A DNA stretch of 64,000 nucleotides from Phycisphaera sp. (GTDB lineage: Bacteria > Planctomycetota > Phycisphaerae > Phycisphaerales > UBA1924): the NCBI GenBank assembly GCA_020639255.1, contig JACKGZ010000006.1:172329-236328 (forward strand), in the 5' to 3' direction. Under the pieces are notes generated by a model, which was given only the letters and a program-made list of their open reading frames with translations, was not told the origin of the DNA and made no database searches. Below are positions 7,474 through 16,149 of the stretch, one piece after another. The translations under genes and the position numbers were made by a program. The stretch's first letter is position 1, and every line of letters starts with the position of its first letter.

Positions 7474-8229
7474 ATGGCGGACATCTACGAACTCGAGCCA
7501 GAGGTGCCCACGCCCGATCTCCCGGGTACGGTGGTCATGCGCCCCTCGGATTCCGAGGCCGCCGATGCGCTCGCGTCCGATCTCTACTTCCACGCCGCCA
7601 ACTGCGTGCGCCAGTTTGGCGACTTCCACATCGCCCTGCCCGGCGGCAAATCGCCCATCACCCTCTACCACACGCTCATGATCGACCCCGCCTACCGCGA
7701 CATGCCCTGGAAGCGCACGCACATCTGGCTCGTGAGCGACACCGCCGGCAGCCATGCCGCGGAACTCATCCACGACCTGCTCGTTGTCCACGGCGATGTG
7801 CCCCGCGACCAGTTCCACCCGATGGATCTCTCAAGGTCCGACCCCGAGAGGGCGTACTCGAAGGAACTCCGCGAGTACCTCGGCTGGCGCGAGAAGGGCC
7901 ACGACCGCCTCGATTACGTCCTGCTCGGCCTCGGTGCCGATGGATCGACCGCCGGGTACGCGAGTGCCAACCCAGTGCCCGATTCGGAAGAGCAGCTCGC
8001 GCATCTCACGAACTCGGCGCAGGAGCGAACGCTTTCGCTCTCGATGCGTGTCATCAACGCGGCGCGTCTGATCGCGATCCTCGCGACGGGGCCGGACAAG
8101 CAGAAAGGCCTCGAACACGCGATGCAGCGCTCACACTCGCAGCCCATCGGGCACATCAAACCCGTCGGCGGCGTGCTCCGGTGGTACATCGACGAGCCCG
8201 CGTGCTCGGGCATCGAGGCCCCGCAATGA
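7474..8229 (+). CDS. 6-phosphogluconolactonase-like protein, active-site residues altered
   Basis: 251 aa from ATG 7474 (a second ATG lies at 7465). It belongs to the Pgl/DevB-NagB-RpiA fold family: HIALPGGKSPITLYH corresponds to the sugar-phosphate loop, and LLGLGADGSTAGYAS to the GxGxDGHTAS motif of 6-phosphogluconolactonase. Two key positions differ: the catalytic His of DGHTAS is Ser, and the DERxV motif reads SDTAG. The fold is likely kept, but lactonase activity is doubtful; another sugar-phosphate function is possible. It overlaps the next gene by ATGA, so the two are translationally coupled. CACAAT lies 7 nt before the ATG. Confidence 0.75.
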   Translation: MADIYELEPEVPTPDLPGTVVMRPSDSEAADALASDLYFHAANCVRQFGDFHIALPGGKSPITLYHTLMIDPAYRDMPWKRTHIWLVSDTAGSHAAELIHDLLVVHGDVPRDQFHPMDLSRSDPERAYSKELREYLGWREKGHDRLDYVLLGLGADGSTAGYASANPVPDSEEQLAHLTNSAQERTLSLSMRVINAARLIAILATGPDKQKGLEHAMQRSHSQPIGHIKPVGGVLRWYIDEPACSGIEAPQ

Positions 8230-9065
8230 ATCTCGCGCACGAACCAAACGAACGCGTCGGTTTCAAGGTCCACTACGAAGACGAGCACCTGGCGGTCGTC
8301 GAGAAGCCGCCCGGGCTCGTCACCACGCCCGGCAAGGGGCACGAGTTCGACTCGCTCCTCAACGGCCTCTTCGCCCGATACGGACACACGCTCCAGAACA
8401 TCGGCGCCGACCGGGACTACGGCCTCCTCCAACGCCTCGACCGCGACGCCAGCGGCGTGCTCGTCGTCGCGCTCACGCCGAGTTCCTGGGAATCGCTCCG
8501 CGGCGCATTCAGAGAGCGCCTTGTCCGCAAGTTCTACTGGGCCCTCACGCGCTCGACCCCCAATCAGCCCAAGGGCGTGATCAAGCGCCCGATCGAGGAG
8601 CACTTTGCCAAACGCGACGACAAATGGGTCGAGGGCGCCAAGGCGCACTACTCGCGCGTGAAGCTCGCCAAGATCGCCGCCCGAGGCAAGCCCTCGATCA
8701 CCGCGTACCGCGTGCTCCAGCACTCGGATCACGGCGCATTCCTCGAGTGCCGGGCCATGACCGGGCGTCTGCACCAAGTCCGTGTGCACCTGGATTCGAT
8801 CGGCTGCTCGATTTTGGGCGACCGCTTCTACGGCCCGCGCGCCTCGCGCGGCGCAGCCCCGCGGCTCATGCTCCACGCCCACCGCGTCGCGTTCTCGCAC
8901 CCGATCACCGGCGCCGAAGTCGACATCTCCTCGCGCTGCCCGCGCGATATGGCCCGGATCCTCCGCCAACTCGGAATGGCGAAGCCTGGTGTCTTCGATT
9001 CGAAACGTCCGTCACCCGATGACAGCGATCATGAGGCTGCTAGCGACGCCGTCGGCGAGGAGTAG
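8226..9065 (+). CDS. RluA family RNA pseudouridine synthase
   Basis: 279 aa. The catalytic core is LLQRLDRDASGVLVVA, with the nucleophilic Asp in RLD (the usual preceding His is Gln). It also has the family motifs KPPGLVTTPG, RKFYWAL, TGRLHQVRVHLDSIGCSILGD and LHAHRVAFSHP. It isomerises uridine to pseudouridine in rRNA or tRNA; no S4 domain precedes the catalytic domain. ATG at 8226 overlaps the Pgl-like stop (ATGA). The 3' end overlaps the convergent hemW by 54 bp. A second RluA-type enzyme, fused to a methyltransferase, lies at 38209-39909. Confidence 0.92.
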   Translation: MNLAHEPNERVGFKVHYEDEHLAVVEKPPGLVTTPGKGHEFDSLLNGLFARYGHTLQNIGADRDYGLLQRLDRDASGVLVVALTPSSWESLRGAFRERLVRKFYWALTRSTPNQPKGVIKRPIEEHFAKRDDKWVEGAKAHYSRVKLAKIAARGKPSITAYRVLQHSDHGAFLECRAMTGRLHQVRVHLDSIGCSILGDRFYGPRASRGAAPRLMLHAHRVAFSHPITGAEVDISSRCPRDMARILRQLGMAKPGVFDSKRPSPDDSDHEAASDAVGEE

Positions 9066-10328
9066 TCCCTCGTCGGTGAGCGTCCACCGGCCCTCGCCCC
9101 GCACGAGACGACCCAAATGCGACTGCATCGCCGATTCGTGATCGAGGCGCGACGCCGCCTGTTCATCGAATGTTGCAAGCTCTTTGAGCAAGCCCTCGCC
9201 GTCCACGCCCTCGCGCAGACGCAGCCCAGTCATGAGCTTCTCCTGAATGAGTCGAACAGGGTCCGGGCCCTCGTGGTCGACGATCTCTGCGAAGCCCTCG
9301 TCCTCGCGGTCGAGATAGGTTTCGAGGCGGGGGACGTTCTTGTACCGGTGCCCCGCGATGTGCGCCGAGGCGGAGGGGCCCGCAGCGAGCCACTGTTCCT
9401 GACGCCAGTACGCGAGGTTGTGCCGACACTCCGCGCCGGGTCTGGCGTAGTTGCTCACCTCGTACCGCGCCAGGCCCGCCGCTCTTGTGCGCTCGCCGAC
9501 GTGCTCGAACATCTCGATCTCAAGCTCCTCCGGGCATCGCTCGAACTGACCCATTTCGAGACGCTTGGTCATCGCGGTGTTGGGCTCGTACGTCAACTCG
9601 TAGCAGGAGAGGTGCTCGATCGGGAGCATGAGGGCCGCGTCGAGATCACGAGCGAGGTCGTCCAGCGTCTGGCCGGGGATCGCGAAGATCAGATCGAGCG
9701 AGACGCGTTCGATGCCCGCGGCCCGCACCATCTCGACGGCTCTGGGCACACGCTCGGGGTCATGCAGTCGCTCCAGCGTCTTGAGGTGCTCGCTCTGGAA
9801 GCTCTGCGCCCCCATGCTGATGCGTGTCACACCGCCCGCGCGGAGCGTGGCCACCAGCTCGGGCGTGACGGTCTCGGGGTTGCACTCGACCGTGAACTCG
9901 CCTGTGCCCGCTTTGATCGATGAGAGGTCGAATTGGGTGTCGAGCGTGCGGAGCAGGCTCTCCCAGAGCTGGGTTTGGAGCATGCTGGGGGTGCCGCCGC
10001 CCACGAAGATCGTGTCAATCGGGCCGGCCGCGATGCTGAGCGCGGCTAGCTCGCGCTCCAAACGTGCTGCGAACACGGCTTGGCGGTCGCGTGTGTCGAC
10101 GAAGCTGTAGAAGTCGCAGTAGTGGCACTTGTGCGAGCAGAACGGAATGTGGATGTAGAGCGATCGGGCGAGCGGGCCTGATTTCGGGCCGGACGCTGCG
10201 ACCACGGCTTCGCGGGCGGAGTGGGCCGGGCGTTGCCGATCGGGTCGTGTTGCGGTATCGTCAGGCAAGGTGGACACGCACAGCGGGGGTTTGTCCGACT
10301 GGCGCGAGCGGCTCGCGCGCCCCGCCAT
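9012..10328 (-). CDS. hemW: radical SAM heme chaperone HemW (HemN-like)
   Basis: 438 aa. The radical-SAM cluster is C64-x3-C68-x2-C71 (CSHKCHYC) in YIHIPFC context, followed by FVGGGTPS, ECNPETV, SMGAQSF and DLIFAIPGQT. The HNLAYW motif is the HNxxYW signature of HemW heme chaperones, and HemW lacks the fourth Cys of true coproporphyrinogen dehydrogenase, as here. It therefore probably delivers heme rather than oxidising coproporphyrinogen. About 55 low-complexity residues precede the core, so the true start may be internal, for example GTG at 10277. It is divergent from the FHA gene with only 30 bp between, which also favours a later start. Confidence 0.9.
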   Translation of the reverse strand: MAGRASRSRQSDKPPLCVSTLPDDTATRPDRQRPAHSAREAVVAASGPKSGPLARSLYIHIPFCSHKCHYCDFYSFVDTRDRQAVFAARLERELAALSIAAGPIDTIFVGGGTPSMLQTQLWESLLRTLDTQFDLSSIKAGTGEFTVECNPETVTPELVATLRAGGVTRISMGAQSFQSEHLKTLERLHDPERVPRAVEMVRAAGIERVSLDLIFAIPGQTLDDLARDLDAALMLPIEHLSCYELTYEPNTAMTKRLEMGQFERCPEELEIEMFEHVGERTRAAGLARYEVSNYARPGAECRHNLAYWRQEQWLAAGPSASAHIAGHRYKNVPRLETYLDREDEGFAEIVDHEGPDPVRLIQEKLMTGLRLREGVDGEGLLKELATFDEQAASRLDHESAMQSHLGRLVRGEGRWTLTDEGLLLADGVASSLMIAVIG

Positions 10329-10358
10329 CGCCGGCTGTTCACCGAGGATAGACCGCCC

Positions 10359-10877
10359 GTGGAACCGACCCTGCTGATCGTGAAAGAGGACGGCTCCTCA
10401 CAGGAGATCCTGCTCCGAAAGCCCCGAGTCGTTGTCGGCCGAGAGTCCGACTGCGAACTGCGTATCCCGCTGCCAAGCGTTTCTCGCCAGCACTGCGAAT
10501 TCGTGGTCGAGGACGGTAAGGTGACGGTCCGTGACCTCGGATCGAGCAACGGAACTTACGTCAACAAGGAGAGAGTCGAGGAGGCCGAACTCGCCGCGGG
10601 CGATCTGGTCGCGATCGGTCCGGCTGTATTTGCACTGATCATCGAGGGCGAGCCCTCGAATCTCGACGTCAAGGAAGTCTTTGTCCGCGGCAATGTCGCG
10701 GTGAAACCCAAGAAGCACGCCGGCCTGACGGGCGGCGCCGCCAAGGCCGCAGCGGCATTGGCCGGCGGCGCGGACGACTCCGACCTCGACATGGAGATGT
10801 CGTCGGACGACAGCAGCATGATCGACTTCGACTTTGATTTCGATGACGACGAAGAGGAAGGCCAGCCCGATCTCTGA
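10359..10877 (+). CDS. FHA domain protein with acidic C-terminal tail
   Basis: 172 aa from GTG 10359. A single FHA domain at about residues 5-95 shows GRESDCEL, the phosphothreonine-binding SRQH, and DLGSSNGTYVN. FHA domains bind phosphothreonine peptides, so a Ser/Thr kinase partner is expected but none is in the window. The last ~35 residues are almost all Asp, Glu and Ser with Phe (FDFDFDDDEEE), an acidic, likely disordered tail that could bind basic proteins or nucleic-acid-binding partners. GAGG is 12 nt before the start. Convergent with the small zinc-ribbon gene, with 9 bp between. Confidence 0.88.
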   Translation: MEPTLLIVKEDGSSQEILLRKPRVVVGRESDCELRIPLPSVSRQHCEFVVEDGKVTVRDLGSSNGTYVNKERVEEAELAAGDLVAIGPAVFALIIEGEPSNLDVKEVFVRGNVAVKPKKHAGLTGGAAKAAAALAGGADDSDLDMEMSSDDSSMIDFDFDFDDDEEEGQPDL

Positions 10878-10886
10878 CGTATCCGG

Positions 10887-11069
10887 TCAGGCGGACTTTT
10901 TCTGCTCGTCGGGCGACTGCTGAGCCTGCGGAGCCGGAGCATCGGGCACACGGATCGCGGTGTGACAGGCCTTGCAGCGCACGGTCTTCGAGCGAGCCGA
11001 CTCGGGAACAGCCAGCAGCTTCCTGCACGACAAGTTCGGGCACATGATGCGGACAGTCGGCTGCGACAT
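10887..11069 (-). CDS. small zinc-ribbon protein
   Basis: 60 aa. It has four cysteines in two pairs, C10-x4-C15 and C32-x2-C35 (CPNLSC and CKAC), around a beta-ribbon-like core with the KLLAVPESA pattern common in small planctomycete zinc ribbons, then a Pro/Gln-rich tail. The ATG at 11069 has a strong GGGGGGAG Shine-Dalgarno 8 nt upstream, which fixes the start. Function is unknown; a zinc-stabilised adaptor is a guess. Divergent from purA with 117 bp between. Confidence 0.8.
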   Translation of the reverse strand: MSQPTVRIMCPNLSCRKLLAVPESARSKTVRCKACHTAIRVPDAPAPQAQQSPDEQKKSA

Positions 11070-11186
11070 AGTGAGTCTCCCCCCCTTGATCGCCATATCG
11101 GGTGTGGAAGCAGCCGCCTTCACCGCACCGTGGCGAAGCGACGGGATTTCAATGGGGCAAATGAAGTTCTCGGACGAGGCTGGCCT

Positions 11187-12557
11187 ATGCCTGCATCGGG
11201 GCAACAATCTCCCGTGAGCACAAACCACGTAAAACCGAGCTGCTCTGCCGTCGTCGGTCTCCAATGGGGTGACGAGGGCAAGGGCAAAGTCGTCGACCTC
11301 CTTGCACCCGGGCACGCTGCCATCGTCCGATACAACGGCGGCGCCAATGCGGGTCACTCCGTGGTCGTGGGGGGCAAACGCTTTGCGCTCCACCTTGTCC
11401 CCTCGGGTGTGCTCCGGCCCGGATCTCGATCGATCATCGGCAACGGCGTGGTTGTCGATCCCGAACAACTCCTCAAAGAGTTGACGACACTCAGCGAGCA
11501 GGGCATCGACTGCTCTCAGGTGCTCGTCTCAGACCGAGCGCATGTGGTGATGCCCTATCACAAGGCCGAAGACGCTGCGCGCGAACGGGCGCTCGCCGAG
11601 AGTCTCGGCATCTCAGCGGTTGGCACGACCGGCCGGGGTATCGGACCCGCCTATGCCGAGAAGGTCCAGAGGAGTTCAGCCGTCCGAATGGGCGACCTGC
11701 TCCGCCCGGACTGGCTCCGCGAAAGAATCCGTGCGGCGCTCGCATTCAAACGCCCGGTTCTGGAGCGTTGGGCCCCCGACGTCACCGACGCGCTCGACGA
11801 AGAATTGCTCTACGAGACCGCGATCGGCTGGGGAGAGAAGCTGCGTGATCGCATCGTCGATACGACACGGCTCCTGCATGAGCACCTCGACGCGGGCGAT
11901 CGGTTGCTCTTCGAGGGCGCCAATGCGACGCTACTGGACGTCGATCACGGCACATACCCATTCGTCACCAGTTCCAACGCGAGCGCTCTGGGCATTGCTG
12001 CGGGCTCTGGCGTGCCCTCCCAGCGAATCGGACGCATCGTCGGCATCGCCAAGGCTTATCAGACCCGCGTCGGCGCCGGGCCGATGCCCACGGAACTAAC
12101 GGACGCCATCGGTGACCGGATCCGCGAACGAGGCCGCGAATACGGAACGACGACCGGACGCCCCAGACGCATCGGATGGCTCGATCTCGTCGCGCTCCGC
12201 TACTCGACCCAGCTTAACGGTGTCACCGAGATCGCGCTCACACTGCTTGATGTCCTCGGCGGTCTCGACGAGCTCAAGCTCTGTACATCGTATGAAATCA
12301 ACGGCGAGCGTGTGTCGCACTTCACACCCGACGCATGCACGCTCGAATCGGTTATGCCCATATACCAGACACTGCCAGGATTTGCCGAAGACCTTGGCGA
12401 ATGCCGGAGCGTGGACGAACTCCCCTCGGCAGCGAAGGCGTATATCGCCAGGATCGAAGATGCCGCGGGCGCGCCGATTACGATGATCGGCGTCGGACCT
12501 GATCGCGAGCAGACGATCTTGGCCGATCAGGTTTCAGGAGTGGGCAGTGTTGGCTGA
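11187..12557 (+). CDS. purA: adenylosuccinate synthetase
   Basis: 456 aa. GTP-dependent joining of IMP and aspartate to adenylosuccinate, the first committed step to AMP. Visible motifs: QWGDEGKGKVVD near the N-terminus (catalytic Asp and P-loop), NGGANAGHS (catalytic His), GTTGRGIGPAY, FEGANATLLDVDHGTYPFVTSSN, the Arg of TRVGAGPMPTEL, and TTGRPRRIGWLDL. ATG at 11187 is preferred because GAGG lies 7 nt upstream; GTG at 11214 is the alternative. The 3' end overlaps uppS by 11 bp, starting a purA-uppS-cdsA cluster. Confidence 0.97.
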   Translation: MPASGQQSPVSTNHVKPSCSAVVGLQWGDEGKGKVVDLLAPGHAAIVRYNGGANAGHSVVVGGKRFALHLVPSGVLRPGSRSIIGNGVVVDPEQLLKELTTLSEQGIDCSQVLVSDRAHVVMPYHKAEDAARERALAESLGISAVGTTGRGIGPAYAEKVQRSSAVRMGDLLRPDWLRERIRAALAFKRPVLERWAPDVTDALDEELLYETAIGWGEKLRDRIVDTTRLLHEHLDAGDRLLFEGANATLLDVDHGTYPFVTSSNASALGIAAGSGVPSQRIGRIVGIAKAYQTRVGAGPMPTELTDAIGDRIRERGREYGTTTGRPRRIGWLDLVALRYSTQLNGVTEIALTLLDVLGGLDELKLCTSYEINGERVSHFTPDACTLESVMPIYQTLPGFAEDLGECRSVDELPSAAKAYIARIEDAAGAPITMIGVGPDREQTILADQVSGVGSVG

Positions 12558-13389
12558 ATCACAGACTGAAAGCGAGCAAGTGACAGTCGACGAAACTGCT
12601 TCACAGGCGCTCGAACGAATCCACTCGGTTCTGCCCGACGCTGATCCGCTCGGCGCGCTGCCGGATGTGCACCCCGGAAGGCTCCCGCGGCACATCGCGG
12701 TCATCATGGACGGCAATGGCCGCTGGGCGACTTCGAAGGGCCTGCCACGCCAACTGGGGCACAAAGAGGGCGCCAAATCGGTGCGGAAGATTGTGTCCGA
12801 GGCCGGCCGTCTCGGCATCGAGTACATCACGCTTTACTCGTTCAGCACCGAGAATTGGAAACGCCCGAAAGAAGAGATCGATGATCTCATGGCACTCTGC
12901 GAGTATTACTGCAGGGCCCAACTTCCCGAACTGCTCGAGAACAATATCCGAGTTCGTGTGATCGGGAGCCGGAGTGGACTGCCGGATTCGGTGCTCGCAG
13001 CCCTCGATCACCTCGTCAGCGAGACACACAAGTCGGGCAAGCCGGGGCCGACGCTCTGTCTGGCGATCAACTACGGCTCGCGTGAGGAAATCACCGAGGC
13101 CGTGCGATCGATCGCGGCCAGGGCCAAGTCGGGTGAACTCGATCCGGAGCAGATCACCACCCAGGACGTTGCTGGGAGCCTTTACACCGCGGGCATTCCC
13201 GACCCGGACCTGTTGATCCGCACAGCGGGCGAACTCCGCATCAGCAACTACCTCCTCTGGCAGATCAGCTACGCCGAGATCTATGTGACCGACACACTCT
13301 GGCCGGATTTCAATGAGGCGAGTCTCCACGAAGCGGTTCGGGCATACGCACGCCGCGACCGTCGCTTCGGCGGGCTGAGTAAGCCGTAG
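12547..13389 (+). CDS. uppS: (di)trans,poly-cis-undecaprenyl diphosphate synthase
   Basis: 280 aa. Cis-prenyltransferase making undecaprenyl diphosphate, the carrier lipid for cell-wall and surface glycans. Signature HIAVIMDGNGRWA (catalytic D55), then GHKEGAKSVRKIV, ITLYSFSTENWKRP, LCLAINYGSREEI, and the C-terminal DLLIRTAGELRISNYLLWQ and YAEIYVTDTLWPDF. About 45 residues precede the conserved core, longer than in E. coli (253 aa). GTG start at 12547 (TTG at 12550 possible), overlapping purA by 11 bp. The next gene, cdsA, also acts at the membrane. Confidence 0.96.
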   Translation: MLAESQTESEQVTVDETASQALERIHSVLPDADPLGALPDVHPGRLPRHIAVIMDGNGRWATSKGLPRQLGHKEGAKSVRKIVSEAGRLGIEYITLYSFSTENWKRPKEEIDDLMALCEYYCRAQLPELLENNIRVRVIGSRSGLPDSVLAALDHLVSETHKSGKPGPTLCLAINYGSREEITEAVRSIAARAKSGELDPEQITTQDVAGSLYTAGIPDPDLLIRTAGELRISNYLLWQISYAEIYVTDTLWPDFNEASLHEAVRAYARRDRRFGGLSKP

Positions 13390-13392
13390 ACT
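13387..13392 (+). promoter_or_regulatory. putative -10 box of cdsA, leaderless arrangement
   Basis: TAGACT, beginning in the uppS stop codon, 8 nt before the ATG of cdsA, with no Shine-Dalgarno between. Alternatively cdsA is simply translated from the uppS message. Confidence 0.35.
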
Positions 13393-13400
13393 CTCTGCCG

Positions 13401-14255
13401 ATGCTGCGTCAGCGTCTCATCCTGGGCCCGATCATGGTGATCGCCGCCACCTTGGTGGTGTGGCTCGATGTCATCATCGAGCGTCATTCCGGGCGCATCG
13501 GCGTCGCGTTCGGGACATGTATCGCCGTCCTGATCACGATGGCGTGCTGGGAGCTTGCCCGCATTCTTCGTGCGAACAGTGTGCTGGTTGTCACGCCTGT
13601 CGCGGTGTTTGCGGGATTGGTCGGTCTGCTCGGGACTGCGTTCTGGGCCGATGAGCCCCGCGCCCTTGGCACGCTGGCGATCATGGTCATGATCCTCTCA
13701 CTTCTCGTGCACGTGCGGCACAAGACGATTCAGGGAGTGATGGCCGCGGCCGGCGGCGTGATGCTCGTGTTCGTCTATCTGGGCGTTCAGGGCTCTTTCT
13801 GGCTCATGCTGCGCATCGAGAATTCGGCCTGGCTCGTGCTCTGGCTGGTGCTTGTGACCAAAGCCTGTGATGTGGGCGCGTATTTCACAGGTCGGGCCAT
13901 CGGCAAGCACAAGCTCATCCCGTGGCTGAGCCCTGGCAAGACATGGGAAGGCCTCGTCGGCGGCCTTATCTTCTCGATGTTCATCGCTCTGCTCGGATAC
14001 TGGCTGCTGCGGTATACACCCGATCGTCCGAATATCTCGACCCCGATCGTTGCGGCGATGGGGCTTGTCATGGGCGGTTTGGGCCAGCTCGGCGATCTCA
14101 CCGCGAGCCTCTTCAAGCGTGATGCCGGCAAGAAGGACTCCAGCAACTCACTGCCCGGGTTCGGTGGTTGGCTCGATGTCCTCGATTCGCTCCTGCTCGT
14201 CGGTCCGTTCGCATTCTGGACACTCAGGGCGCTGACGACGCAGGAAACCTCTTGA
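13401..14255 (+). CDS. cdsA: phosphatidate cytidylyltransferase
   Basis: 284 aa membrane protein with about 7-8 hydrophobic segments. Makes CDP-diacylglycerol from phosphatidate and CTP, the branch point of phospholipid synthesis. The CdsA signature is complete: KACDVGAYFTGRAIGKHKL, SPGKTWEGL, then GDLTASLFKRDAGKKDS and LPGFGGWLDVLDSLL. ATG at 13401, 11 nt after the uppS stop, so probably co-expressed with purA and uppS. Confidence 0.96.
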   Translation: MLRQRLILGPIMVIAATLVVWLDVIIERHSGRIGVAFGTCIAVLITMACWELARILRANSVLVVTPVAVFAGLVGLLGTAFWADEPRALGTLAIMVMILSLLVHVRHKTIQGVMAAAGGVMLVFVYLGVQGSFWLMLRIENSAWLVLWLVLVTKACDVGAYFTGRAIGKHKLIPWLSPGKTWEGLVGGLIFSMFIALLGYWLLRYTPDRPNISTPIVAAMGLVMGGLGQLGDLTASLFKRDAGKKDSSNSLPGFGGWLDVLDSLLLVGPFAFWTLRALTTQETS

Positions 14256-14262
14256 AACGAGG

Positions 14263-14292
14263 CTGACACTCGCTGTTGGTGTGTGCTAGAAT
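14263..14292 (+). promoter_or_regulatory. putative sigma-70-type promoter
   Basis: CTGACA (14263-14268) and TAGAAT (14287-14292) separated by 18 nt, each one mismatch from consensus. About 30 nt of leader precede the ATG of the zinc-ribbon coiled-coil gene, in the gap after cdsA. Confidence 0.5.
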
Positions 14293-14322
14293 GTACCGGG
14301 CAGCACAGGAGACCGCGCGAGG

Positions 14323-15081
14323 ATGAACGAATCCAAGAAGCTCTGGGCTGTGTATCAGGCGGAACGAAAGCTCCGCGGACTCCAATCCAGACTCACCGCC
14401 GCGGAACGCTTCCTCGCCGAACAAGAACGACAACTCGTCTCACTCGATCAGCAGCACGGCTCGCTCGCATCTCAGCTCCGTCAGATCGAGGCCACCGCCA
14501 AGGAGAGTGAGGACGAGGTTGCCCGTATCGACGCGCGCATCGAGAAACTCCGCGAGGAGATGAACGTCGCGCGGACGAACAAGGAATATCAGGCGTTCCT
14601 CGTCGAGATCAATGCGCTCAAGATCGAACGCGGCCGCGCCGAAGAGGAAGCGATCGGGCTCCTCGAGAAAGCCGACGCGATCAAGTCCGAGATCGAGCGT
14701 TCGACCGAGAACAAGACCGAACGCACGCGAGTTCGCGATGTGGCTAAGCAGGAACGCAACACTCGCAACGACGAGATCAAAGACCGCGTGAAGGAACTCC
14801 AGGCCGAGCGGGACAGGCTCGCCTCCGAGGTCGAGCCGCGGATCCTTGCCGACCTTGAGCGACTGCTTGAGGATCGCGACGAGGACGCGATGGCGGGCGT
14901 CGAGGTGATCGACAAACGCCGCCACGAGATCAACTGCGCTAGCTGCATGATGTCGCTTCCGATCGAGTTGCTCAGCCAGCTGCTCCGCGGCAACCTGACG
15001 AACTGCTCGAACTGCGGCTGCTTCCTGCACCTCGACGAAGAAACGGCTGCGATTCTCCAGCCCGCCGGCTCGAAGCGCTAA
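14323..15081 (+). CDS. coiled-coil protein with C-terminal C4 zinc ribbon (DUF164 / CdsZ-like)
   Basis: 252 aa. Residues about 5-180 are an almost uninterrupted charged coiled coil (heptads rich in Glu, Arg, Leu). The C-terminus is a zinc ribbon with two Cys pairs, CASC and CSNC, followed by FLHLDEET, the layout of the C4-type zinc-ribbon family widespread in bacteria. Members of this family have been linked to nucleic-acid or ribosome-related roles, but a defined function here is not evident. It has its own likely promoter (14263-14292). Convergent with ruvB, 15 bp apart. Confidence 0.88.
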   Translation: MNESKKLWAVYQAERKLRGLQSRLTAAERFLAEQERQLVSLDQQHGSLASQLRQIEATAKESEDEVARIDARIEKLREEMNVARTNKEYQAFLVEINALKIERGRAEEEAIGLLEKADAIKSEIERSTENKTERTRVRDVAKQERNTRNDEIKDRVKELQAERDRLASEVEPRILADLERLLEDRDEDAMAGVEVIDKRRHEINCASCMMSLPIELLSQLLRGNLTNCSNCGCFLHLDEETAAILQPAGSKR

Positions 15082-15096
15082 ACCAATCGATCGATT

Positions 15097-16131
15097 TCAA
15101 TCGAAGAGTGCGTCGGCCTCGGCAGCTGTCGGTGTGTCGACACCCAGGTGCTCGGCTGCAGCCCGAGTCAGCATGCGCCCGCGTCGCGTCCGGGCCAGGA
15201 AGCCGCTCTGGAGCAGGAAGGGCTCGACCACATCCTCAAGCGTGCCGACGTCCTGGTTCATGGTCGCCGCGACGGCCTCGAGCCCCACAGGCCCGCCCTC
15301 GTAGATCGTGGCGATCGTGCCGAGGTACGAGCGATCGAGTTCGTCCAGCCCGAGGTGGTCGATACCCTCGAGTTCGAGCGCCCGCTCGACGATGTCGTCG
15401 CTCACCTTGCCCTTGGCCCGCACATCCGCGAAGTCGCGCACGCGCCTGAGCAATCGGTTGGCGATTCGGGGCGTGCCCCGGCTGCGGCCAGCGATGATCG
15501 CCATTGAACTTTCGGGGGGCGAAGCCATGCCCAGGATCCCGCTCGAACGCATGAGGATCTTGAGCAGGTCCCGGCTGTCGTAGTACCGCAGGTGATGCAC
15601 GAGCCCAAATCGAGAGCGGAGTGGGGCGCTGAGCAGGCCGGCCCGCGTCGTCGCGCCGATCAGCGTGAAGGGCTTGCAGTTGATCTGCACCGTCTGCGCG
15701 TGCAGGCCCGAGTCGATCGTGACGTCGATCCGGAAGTCCTCCATCGCGGGGTAGATGAACTCCTCGACCGCGACGGGCAGGCGGTGGATCTCATCGATGA
15801 AGAGCACGTCGTTGGCCTCAAGCCTCGTGAGCGTGGCGACGAGGTCCGTGCCCCGCGCCAGCGCCGGCCCCGAGGTCGCGTGAACCTTGGAGCCCATCTC
15901 GTTGGCGATCACGTGCGCGAGCGTGGTTTTGCCGAGGCCGGGCGGCCCGTGGAGCAGGACGTGCTCCATGGGCTCGGCGCGCTGACGCCCCGCCTGGATT
16001 GCGATCGACAGACGTTCGATCAGATCACGCTGACCGATGTACTCATCGATGCGTGTGGGGCGCAGGGCATTTGCCGACTGGTCGGTTTCCGTCGGCAGGG
16101 TCGCCGGGTTCATGAGGCGTTCTGTGGCCAT
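15097..16131 (-). CDS. ruvB: Holliday junction branch migration ATPase RuvB
   Basis: 344 aa. AAA+ motor of the RuvAB complex. Opens with the RuvB-typical LRPTRIDEYIGQ, Walker A GPPGLGKTTLAHV, Walker B LFIDEIHRL, sensor 1 GATTRAG, the arginine finger in LRSRFGL, and the C-terminal winged helix (LEDVVEPFLLQSGFLARTRRGR). ruvA and ruvC are not adjacent. TACACT 6 nt before the ATG and no Shine-Dalgarno suggest a leaderless message. Confidence 0.97.
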   Translation of the reverse strand: MATERLMNPATLPTETDQSANALRPTRIDEYIGQRDLIERLSIAIQAGRQRAEPMEHVLLHGPPGLGKTTLAHVIANEMGSKVHATSGPALARGTDLVATLTRLEANDVLFIDEIHRLPVAVEEFIYPAMEDFRIDVTIDSGLHAQTVQINCKPFTLIGATTRAGLLSAPLRSRFGLVHHLRYYDSRDLLKILMRSSGILGMASPPESSMAIIAGRSRGTPRIANRLLRRVRDFADVRAKGKVSDDIVERALELEGIDHLGLDELDRSYLGTIATIYEGGPVGLEAVAATMNQDVGTLEDVVEPFLLQSGFLARTRRGRMLTRAAAEHLGVDTPTAAEADALFD

Positions 16132-16137
16132 GCCGAC

Positions 16138-16143
16138 AGTGTA
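16138..16143 (-). promoter_or_regulatory. putative -10 box of ruvB, leaderless arrangement
   Basis: TACACT on the minus strand, 6 nt (GTCGGC) before the ruvB ATG. No consensus -35 was found at the expected distance. Confidence 0.45.
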
Positions 16144-16149
16144 CGGCCT

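Noticed and set aside
9012..9065. Frameshift or wrong stop because hemW and rluA overlap by 54 bp
   Set aside because: Both C-termini are plausible in length, and each frame is intact; tail-to-tail overlaps also occur at 5131-5153.
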